Origin: Candidatus Bipolaricaulota bacterium
Lineage (GTDB): Bacteria > Bipolaricaulota > Bipolaricaulia > RBG-16-55-9 > DRXL01
Reading direction: 5' to 3'
DNA: 6,231 nucleotides
NCBI GenBank assembly: GCA_025057405.1
Contig: JANWXV010000012.1
Coordinates: forward strand, 5,024 to 11,254
Shown: positions 1 to 5,064 of the stretch, one piece after another
Layout: each line of letters opens with the position of its first letter
Position numbering within the stretch: the stretch's first letter is position 1
The notes under the pieces: generated by a model
The model's input: the letters and a program-made list of their open reading frames with translations, nothing else
The model's database searches: none
Told to the model about the DNA's origin: nothing
Made by a program: the position numbers and the translations under genes

Positions 1-326
1 CCAATGCTTGGCAGCCTCAGCTCTCGCAGCTTATTAGCTCGTTTGATCCCTGGGGCGTTCAGATCACCAGCGATCTCAAGCTCTGCACGGGAGCAGCGCA
101 TCTGTTCTGTTCCAGCGGGGTGGCCAAGCACACGCTCTCCGTAAAAGCCACGATTGACGAGCTCTCGCTGGGCACAAAGCTGATCTTCATCGGGCTGATG
201 AAGAATTTTTATCAGTTCTGGCTGGACGCGGTCTGGAAGCTGAGCATAGTCGAGCTCTCTAGCTCCATCGTGCTCTCGGCGAAGTATCTCAATGCGTTAG
301 CTGTGGGAATCAAAGTGAGGTTCTAA
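1..326 (+). CDS. C-terminal part of a beta-rich, probably outer-envelope protein (5' end outside window)
   Basis: An open frame runs from the left edge (first full codon at base 3) to TAA at 324-326, giving 107 visible residues with no stop. A GTG at 120 could start a short protein, but the frame is open well upstream of it, so I read this as the tail of a longer gene. The sequence is rich in alternating hydrophobic/polar stretches such as HTLSVKATIDELSLGTKLIF and SSSIVLSAKYLNALAVGIKV, and it ends in Phe (KVRF). That pattern fits amphipathic beta strands, and a terminal aromatic residue is common in outer-membrane barrel proteins. I do not recognise a named family. Its stop codon overlaps the ribosome binding site of the next gene, and the 10-base gap suggests the two are co-transcribed and translationally coupled. 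The barrel assignment is inference; that it is coding is well supported by the open frame and tight spacing. Confidence 0.68.
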   Translation, partial: NAWQPQLSQLISSFDPWGVQITSDLKLCTGAAHLFCSSGVAKHTLSVKATIDELSLGTKLIFIGLMKNFYQFWLDAVWKLSIVELSSSIVLSAKYLNALAVGIKVRF

Positions 327-331
327 GGGAG
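325..331 (+). promoter_or_regulatory. Shine-Dalgarno site overlapping the upstream stop codon
   Basis: AAGGGAG lies five bases before the ATG at 337, and its first two bases belong to the TAA stop of the preceding gene. It fixes the start of the large secreted protein and implies coupling between the two genes. Confidence 0.75.
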
Positions 332-336
332 ATCCA

Positions 337-3300
337 ATGAAACACGTGCTCCGATTTCTGGGTTTATCTGGACTGGCGCTTTGCTTATGGGCATCACGCA
401 GTTCGGCAGTGCCAGCAGGGTTCCAAGAGTTCTATCTTCCGCTTCCCGCGGTTGACTCCCGCTCGATCTTTGTGAACATTGATAACAGCCCGGTTCCCAG
501 CACCGGGATGCATTACGTTGTCGGCGTGACCGCCAGCGCGAATAACACTAAGATTTACTACGATCACTGGGAGAATGGCTTGCTGACGGGAGCCGCCGGC
601 GATGAAGTCGTCACCCTAAACCAGGGACAATTCCACGCATTCGAGAGCAGTAACATTCCCACAAGCCCACGCGGGACCGCCATATACTATGACGGCGGCG
701 ATCGGATGTTTATCGCGGGGAGCTTGCTGCAAGTTACTGTCTCCATCTGGCCGGAGTCCCCCGGCACGGTCTTCACCGATGCCTGGGAAGTCTATCCTAT
801 CCAAGCATGGCAGACCCCATACGTCTCGCCTATAGGAGAGAATCTTTCAGGGAGCTACCCGGACTTCACCAAGGTCTGGATGCTCGTGATGTCGGGGACG
901 AACGGCAATTCAGTGCAGATTACCGATCCGGGGGGACCGGGATTGACGACCACGCTCAATCGAGGACAAAATGCCATCTACGAAGTGCAAGGCGTGGGGG
1001 CCACCGTGACCGCTACGTACCCTGTTCAGGTGCACATGATGACGGGAAGATTCCGGAGCGGGACAGCCTCTGAGATGCGCGGCTACACGCTCGTTCCGAG
1101 ACCGTATTGGTCGAACGACTACGTCGCCCCCGTACCAAGCTGGTCCAACCCCAATGCCAATACGAATCTTCTCATCTACAACCCCAACCCGTCAACGATC
1201 ACCATCAACTTTGAAGACAAGAACGGTTCTGGGTCTTTCACTGTCCTTGCGGGCCAAGTGAGAGACTACTTTACCGGCGCCGGTCGCTATGTTCCGGTCG
1301 ATTCCGGGGCCCGGCTGCAATCCAGTGATACATTCTGGGCCATCGCCATGTGCGATACCGGCTCAGCCACCTACGATTGGGGCTACGCCCTCATACCAGT
1401 CAATCTTTTGACAACTAATAACTACATTAGTTGGGCCCCCGGCACATCACAGGCGATTCCTACAGATAACGGATCACCGGTGTACATCACAGCGCTGGAC
1501 AACAACACGACTGTCTTTATAGATTATGGGCCTAATGACGGGGTCTTCGATGCAACGTATACGTTGAACAAATTAGACGCAATCCAGGTACGTGATCCCG
1601 ACAACGACAACTCGGGGATGCACATCGTCAGCAACAAGCTCATCGCCATCGCGTGGGGGGAGAGCCCCAACTATGCCCAAGCAGGTACGCCCTATCTCGA
1701 TATGGGCTACACCACGCTGCCACTCCCCCCAGAATGGATCGATATAGCCCTAGAAGTGCAGAAGACTGCTACCCCAGAGGAAGTCAGCATCGAAGAAGAA
1801 GTGCTCTTTACCATCGTGATCAGTGTGCCGTCTACTGCGGGCGCACCGATGACCAACGTTGATCTCGTTGATACGCTGCCTCCGGGCTGGGAGTACATAC
1901 CGGGGAGCGGCACTCCGTCCGACCCCACGTCTATCACCGGAAACCTAAGCAGCGGGTATGTGTTGACGTGGGACCTCAACTGGACGATCAATCCGGGGTC
2001 GTCTCAGGTGGTCACTTTCAAGGCGAAACCCACGTCATCAGCCAACACCTCGGCCCCCAATCGCAACGTCGCCGCGGCGATAGGAGAAACACTAGGGACG
2101 ACCCTCACGGCTGATGACGACGCCTTCGTTACCATCAATAGACCCGATCTCACCGTGAACAAAACCCACACGGGGGATTTCATCGTCGGCACTAACGGAA
2201 CGTACACGATCACGGTCACTAATATCGGCTCTGGAAGCACGGCGGGGACGGTGACTGTGACGGACACGCTGCCTACGGGATTGAGCTTCGTCTCCGCGAC
2301 GGGCCCGGGCTGGACGTGCTCGGCCGTCGGGCAGACCGTGACGTGTACCCATCCCGGCCCTTTCACTCCTAACGCTAGCAGCACGATCACCCTCACCGTC
2401 AGTGTCAGCCAAGCAGCCTATCCCAGTGTCATCAACACTGCCACCGTCAGCACACCCAACGACAGCAACCCGAACAACAACTCCGACGACGATCCCACAA
2501 ACGTCTTGATCACGGATCTTGCCATTGAAAAGATCCATACAGGGAACTTCACGGTGGGCACAACGGGCGTTTACACGATCACAGTCACGAATGTAAGCCC
2601 AGAGCCAACGACAGGGACGATCACCGTCACCGACACGCTACCAGTGGGATTGGGCTTCGTCTCTGGGACAGGGACGGGATGGAGCTGCTCCGCCATCGGG
2701 CAGACGGTAACCTGCACCAACGCCGGCCCGCTCGCCCCTAGCGCCAGCAGCACGATCACCCTCACCGTCAACGTCACTCTTGGTGCCTATCCGAGCGTTA
2801 TTAACTCCGCAACGGTCTCTACGCCCGGAGATAGTAACCCCAATAACAACAGCGACGATGACCCCACAGAGATCGAGCTGGGGCAGGGACAGGGGCAGAT
2901 CTGTGGCTTCAAGTGGCTCGATCTCGACGCCGATGGCAACCGAGCCGAGAACGAGCCGTATCTGCCTGGTATCACCATCAACCTTGTGGGTGTGGATCTT
3001 GGGGGAAATCCTGTCACTCTCTCGACCGTGACGGACGAGAACGGACAGTATTGTTTCACTGGGCTTTTGCCGGGAACGTATCTCATCTGCGAGGCACCTC
3101 CTGCAGAAGTCCCGTTCTTTGAGACGTTCCCCGTCAACGGTCCCGTCTGCCCCAACGGCACTATTGGGTGGCTCATTGATCTCGACGACGGCGAGAACGT
3201 CAATCTCATCAAATTCGGCAATCTTCCAGATGAACCGGCGCTTCTGCCGTTGGCTGTGGCCACCATCCAAGCCCTTGCCACGCCGCAAGGAGTCTACTTC

Positions 3301-3825
3301 CGTGCCATCGGCCACGGAGTCAAGGAGATCGCTGTCGAACTCTTCGATTTGAGCGGGCGGGCCATCTATCGTAGCGATTGGCAGAAGAATAGCTTCGTCT
3401 GGGCCTACGATAACGAGCGCTCGGAGCGCGTCGTCCAGGGGGTCTATCTCTACTTGATGAGCGTGAAGGGGCACGACGGGATGGTCATCAAGACCGGGCT
3501 GCGCAAGCTGGTCGTCTCGCCTAAGCCCTCAATCGTAGATCATCTCTTGGCCAAGGCTATCCCCAAGGTCATGGTGCTCGCGCAACGCGAGGGGGTTCAG
3601 TTCAAGTTCCTGGGGCAAGGAACACGAGAGTTCTCTGTGCAGGTCTTCGACCTGAGCGGGCGGTCTGTCTATACAAGCAACTGGAGCAGGACGAGCGCCC
3701 TTTGGACACTCACGAACGATCAGGGCCAGCGCGTTGCTAAGGGCATCTATCTCTATGTGATCACCGTGCGCGGTGCCAACGGCGAGGTCGCCAAGAGCAA
3801 GATCCAGAAGCTGGTCGTACGATAA
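337..3825 (+). CDS. Secreted modular protein: YYDHWENG N-domain, three DUF11 modules, SdrD-B-like domain, two tandem C-terminal FlgD/Ig-like modules
   Basis: A 1162-residue exported protein, probably a surface or adhesion protein. Residues 1-24 form a Sec signal peptide (KHVLR, hydrophobic core, cleavage near SSA-VP). Residues about 28-465 form a domain with a YYDHWENG motif, seen (YYDHWEDG form) at the start of other large DUF11 proteins; it somewhat resembles the IgGFc-binding N-terminal domain. DUF11 modules follow at about 469-601, 603-725 and 726-848. The last two share the WxCSAxGQTVTCT signature and end in DSNPNNNSDDDPT, which may bind calcium. A GQGQGQ linker (849-854) leads to an SdrD-B/Cna-B-like domain (855-962) with the acidic loop DLDADGN. 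Two 76-residue modules close the protein (985-1060 and 1086-1161), each with FDLSGR, GxYLY and KLVV, resembling FlgD Ig-like or C-terminal sorting domains. The start is set by AAGGGAG five bases upstream. The gene follows the upstream envelope gene closely, as in an operon. There is no LPXTG motif or C-terminal membrane anchor, so the last modules may be the attachment or sorting signal; that is inference. Confidence 0.95.
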   Translation: MKHVLRFLGLSGLALCLWASRSSAVPAGFQEFYLPLPAVDSRSIFVNIDNSPVPSTGMHYVVGVTASANNTKIYYDHWENGLLTGAAGDEVVTLNQGQFHAFESSNIPTSPRGTAIYYDGGDRMFIAGSLLQVTVSIWPESPGTVFTDAWEVYPIQAWQTPYVSPIGENLSGSYPDFTKVWMLVMSGTNGNSVQITDPGGPGLTTTLNRGQNAIYEVQGVGATVTATYPVQVHMMTGRFRSGTASEMRGYTLVPRPYWSNDYVAPVPSWSNPNANTNLLIYNPNPSTITINFEDKNGSGSFTVLAGQVRDYFTGAGRYVPVDSGARLQSSDTFWAIAMCDTGSATYDWGYALIPVNLLTTNNYISWAPGTSQAIPTDNGSPVYITALDNNTTVFIDYGPNDGVFDATYTLNKLDAIQVRDPDNDNSGMHIVSNKLIAIAWGESPNYAQAGTPYLDMGYTTLPLPPEWIDIALEVQKTATPEEVSIEEEVLFTIVISVPSTAGAPMTNVDLVDTLPPGWEYIPGSGTPSDPTSITGNLSSGYVLTWDLNWTINPGSSQVVTFKAKPTSSANTSAPNRNVAAAIGETLGTTLTADDDAFVTINRPDLTVNKTHTGDFIVGTNGTYTITVTNIGSGSTAGTVTVTDTLPTGLSFVSATGPGWTCSAVGQTVTCTHPGPFTPNASSTITLTVSVSQAAYPSVINTATVSTPNDSNPNNNSDDDPTNVLITDLAIEKIHTGNFTVGTTGVYTITVTNVSPEPTTGTITVTDTLPVGLGFVSGTGTGWSCSAIGQTVTCTNAGPLAPSASSTITLTVNVTLGAYPSVINSATVSTPGDSNPNNNSDDDPTEIELGQGQGQICGFKWLDLDADGNRAENEPYLPGITINLVGVDLGGNPVTLSTVTDENGQYCFTGLLPGTYLICEAPPAEVPFFETFPVNGPVCPNGTIGWLIDLDDGENVNLIKFGNLPDEPALLPLAVATIQALATPQGVYFRAIGHGVKEIAVELFDLSGRAIYRSDWQKNSFVWAYDNERSERVVQGVYLYLMSVKGHDGMVIKTGLRKLVVSPKPSIVDHLLAKAIPKVMVLAQREGVQFKFLGQGTREFSVQVFDLSGRSVYTSNWSRTSALWTLTNDQGQRVAKGIYLYVITVRGANGEVAKSKIQKLVVR
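2143..2880 (+). repeat. Tandem in-gene duplication of a 369-bp DUF11 unit
   Basis: Two adjacent 123-codon units (2143-2511 and 2512-2880) encode DUF11 modules 2 and 3. By eye about 86 of roughly 120 residues are identical with no gaps. The longest exact DNA match I found is 25 bases (2377-2401 and 2746-2770), offset by exactly 369. The first DUF11 module (about residues 469-601) is much more diverged, so this is a recent internal duplication. Confidence 0.85.
3289..3819 (+). repeat. Diverged tandem repeat of the C-terminal 76-residue module
   Basis: Copy A (3289-3516) and copy B (3592-3819) each encode 76 residues, offset by 101 codons, and align without gaps. I count 34 identical positions by eye, concentrated in FDLSGR, the single Trp after the SxW turn, GxYLY and the closing KLVV. 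A 25-residue linker separates them. The divergence suggests an old duplication or independent recruitment of two copies. Confidence 0.8.
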
Positions 3826-3829
3826 ATAA

Positions 3830-3835
3830 TATAAT
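3830..3835 (+). promoter_or_regulatory. Possible -10 box (TATAAT) for the lipoprotein gene
   Basis: A perfect TATAAT lies in the AT-rich gap just after the stop of the large secreted protein. I find no convincing -35 hexamer at 16-18 bases upstream and no extended -10 TG, so this is a weak candidate. If used, transcription would begin near 3842 and the leader would contain the whole hairpin repeat. Confidence 0.3.
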
Positions 3836-3867
3836 CTTAATACAGATGAGAGAGTTCTCGATCTTCT

Positions 3868-3920
3868 CTTCACCCTCACCCCATCCCTCTCCCTTTGAGG
3901 GAGAGGGAGCCAGGGTGAAG
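3868..3920. repeat. GC-rich nested hairpin repeat, copy 1 (at a gene start)
   Basis: Two nested perfect inverted repeats are visible. The inner arms are TCCCTCTCCCT (3884-3894) and AGGGAGAGGGA (3898-3908) with a TTG loop. The outer arms are CTTCACCCT (3868-3876) and AGGGTGAAG (3912-3920). This is the best-preserved of three related elements in the window and looks like a REP/MITE-type non-autonomous repeat. Its right arm carries the start signals of the lipoprotein gene. There is no T-run after the stem, so it is not a canonical intrinsic terminator, though it could stall or protect RNA. Confidence 0.88.
3904..3909 (+). promoter_or_regulatory. Shine-Dalgarno (AGGGAG) inside the hairpin repeat
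   Basis: AGGGAG sits five bases before the GTG at 3915, and both lie within the right arm of the hairpin repeat. It is the only good ribosome binding site in front of the lipoprotein reading frame and decides the start. In RNA it would be sequestered by pairing with the left arm, which could modulate translation. Confidence 0.6.
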
Positions 3921-4565
3921 GTGTTGCTCTTATGCATCTTCTTTATCTTCTTCATCGCCCTGACGCTGAGCGGCTGTGGCTCTTCTAATCTCTTGCGAAA
4001 CGGGAGCTTCGAGCAGGGAGAGGCCCCGTGGTTTGCGCTGGAGAGCTGGGAGCGCTTCGCGCTCTCAGAGCGTCATGCCCGAGACGGTCGCTATGCCGCG
4101 CGCGTGACCCTGCAAGCAGCGCCCCCAGACCAAGGCTCTCAAATAGCCGGGCTGATCCAAGAGATCTCCCCCCAAGAGTTTCCTAAAAAGCTTTCGGGGT
4201 TCTATCGCGTCGAGCACTGGGTACGTGGGACTCCGAAGCAGTATCTTCAGGGTGTAGTGATCGTCTGGGGAGGGCAGAAAAAATTCCCCAATATTCAGAT
4301 TCGCTATATTTTCGCGGGCATCACGGAGCCGCCGTTTCTTCTTCGCAATGGGCGTTTTGTCTTCGTGGGGGCTTCAGAGCCGCGCTTGGGAGAATGGGTC
4401 TTCTTCGAGCGCGATCTCCATCGGGATTTCGCCGAACTATGGGGACGTATCCCCACGGGGTTTGAGAAGATTCGAGTTCTTCTGGAAGTGCGCTACGATG
4501 AGAAAAGCCCCGGACAAGCCCTCGCTGCAGACGTCTATTACGATGCGCTCTATTTGGGAGATTGA
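3915..4565 (+). CDS. Lipoprotein with carbohydrate-binding-module-like (jelly-roll) domain
   Basis: Predicted 216-residue lipoprotein. Starting at GTG 3915, residues 1-21 form a lipoprotein signal: MK, a long hydrophobic core (VLLLCIFFIFFIALT) and the lipobox LSGC with acylated Cys21. The mature part opens with NLLRNGSFEQG followed by Trp and ends in DVYYDALYLGD. That layout is typical of CBM4/9/22-like and related galactose-binding beta-sandwich domains, where NGxFE and a closing Y/D-D strand bracket the fold. A sugar- or surface-binding role is inference, and no catalytic residues are evident. An ATG at 3846 is in frame, but it lacks a Shine-Dalgarno sequence and would place 23 residues, including repeat-encoded SPSPHPSPFEGEGARVK, in front of the signal peptide, so I prefer GTG 3915. 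The gene follows the large secreted protein after 89 bases, and its 3' end overlaps the convergent [2Fe-2S] gene by 16 bases. Confidence 0.82.
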   Translation: MKVLLLCIFFIFFIALTLSGCGSSNLLRNGSFEQGEAPWFALESWERFALSERHARDGRYAARVTLQAAPPDQGSQIAGLIQEISPQEFPKKLSGFYRVEHWVRGTPKQYLQGVVIVWGGQKKFPNIQIRYIFAGITEPPFLLRNGRFVFVGASEPRLGEWVFFERDLHRDFAELWGRIPTGFEKIRVLLEVRYDEKSPGQALAADVYYDALYLGD

Positions 4566-5029
4566 GCCAGCTCTTGAGCAGCCATCTCCACGGCTTCAAA
4601 GATTTTGAGATACCCCGTGCAGCGGCAGAGATTCCCCGAGAGCGCTTCGACGATCTCTTCGCGGGAGGGAGAGGGGGTTTGATCGAGCAGGGCTTTTGCA
4701 GTCAGAATCATGCCGGGGGTGCAGTAGCCGCACTGGGCCGCTCCAAGCTGCGTGAACGCCCTCTGCAACGGGTGAGGCTGCCCGTTCTCGGCCAAGCCCT
4801 CAATAGTTGTAATCGCGCGTCCTTCGACCTCGACGGGGAGCGTCAAACACGAGAGCACCGGTTGGCCATCTACCAAGACCGTGCATGTCCCGCACTCGCC
4901 GACTTCGCAGCCGTGCTTGGTGCCCGTCAACTGGAGTTCTTCCCGCAAGACCTCCAAGAGCGTCTTGTGCACCGGCACGGCGATCTGATACAGCTCACCG
5001 TTGACCTTCAGCTCTACGAGTCTCTTCAT
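4550..5029 (-). CDS. [2Fe-2S] small subunit of a molybdenum hydroxylase (xanthine dehydrogenase / CO dehydrogenase CoxS / aldehyde oxidoreductase family)
   Basis: A complete 159-residue protein, the normal length for this subunit. It passes electrons from the molybdopterin active site in the large subunit to the FAD subunit. Residues 1-80 form the plant-type ferredoxin domain with cluster ligands Cys41, Cys46, Cys49 and Cys61 (GCEVGECGTC ... SC). Residues about 84-157 form the helical [2Fe-2S] domain with Cys100, Cys103, Cys135 and Cys137 (QCGYCTPGM and NLCRCTGY). All eight ligands are present, so the protein should be functional. It has no signal peptide and should act in the cytoplasm or at the inner membrane face as part of a trimer. 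Substrate cannot be told from this subunit. The ATG at 5029 has no Shine-Dalgarno; a promoter ending six bases before it suggests a leaderless message. The gene lies 31 bases after the propeller/barrel gene and runs into the convergent lipoprotein gene, so no partner subunit is adjacent. Confidence 0.97.
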   Translation of the reverse strand: MKRLVELKVNGELYQIAVPVHKTLLEVLREELQLTGTKHGCEVGECGTCTVLVDGQPVLSCLTLPVEVEGRAITTIEGLAENGQPHPLQRAFTQLGAAQCGYCTPGMILTAKALLDQTPSPSREEIVEALSGNLCRCTGYLKIFEAVEMAAQELAQSPK

Positions 5030-5032
5030 AGT

Positions 5033-5050
5033 TTTACTATATCTAGTAAA
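5033..5050. promoter_or_regulatory. Perfect palindrome TTTACTA-TATC-TAGTAAA over the -10 box
   Basis: Seven-base arms (5033-5039 and 5044-5050) with a four-base spacer sit directly upstream of the [2Fe-2S] gene and cover its predicted -10 box. A symmetric site at this position is where a dimeric repressor would block transcription. No regulator gene is visible in the window, and an AT-rich palindrome of this size could also be chance. Confidence 0.4.
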
Positions 5051-5064
5051 TTGGCTCTCGTCAA
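5036..5064 (-). promoter_or_regulatory. Sigma70-type promoter for the [2Fe-2S] gene, predicted leaderless
   Basis: Read on the minus strand, TTGACG (5064-5059), a 17-base spacer and TATAGT (5041-5036) are each one mismatch from consensus with ideal spacing. Six bases, AAAACT, separate the -10 box from the ATG, so the expected start of transcription is the A of the start codon at 5029. The lack of any Shine-Dalgarno supports a leaderless transcript. The -35 box overlaps the TGA stop (5063-5061) of the upstream barrel gene. Confidence 0.62.

Noticed and set aside
2143..2880. CRISPR-like or noncoding direct repeats
   Set aside because: The period is 369 bp, in frame, and explained by duplicated DUF11 modules.
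2638..3474. Open frame of 278 codons on the minus strand
   Set aside because: It is antisense to the well-supported secreted protein, is rich in Arg/Asp as expected of a shadow frame, and shows no domain or ribosome binding site.
3289..3819. Type IX secretion C-terminal domain
   Set aside because: The FDLSGR and GxYLY elements are similar in style, but there is no type IX machinery in the window and the module fits FlgD/Ig-like domains as well; left as a possibility only.
3846..3914. Extended lipoprotein start at ATG 3846
   Set aside because: No Shine-Dalgarno, it would put 23 residues including repeat-encoded sequence before the signal peptide, and the GTG at 3915 gives a textbook lipoprotein signal with a good ribosome binding site.
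3868..3920. Intrinsic terminator of the large secreted protein gene
   Set aside because: The stem is strong but no T-run follows, and the same element occurs inside coding sequence twice in the window, so it is a dispersed repeat.
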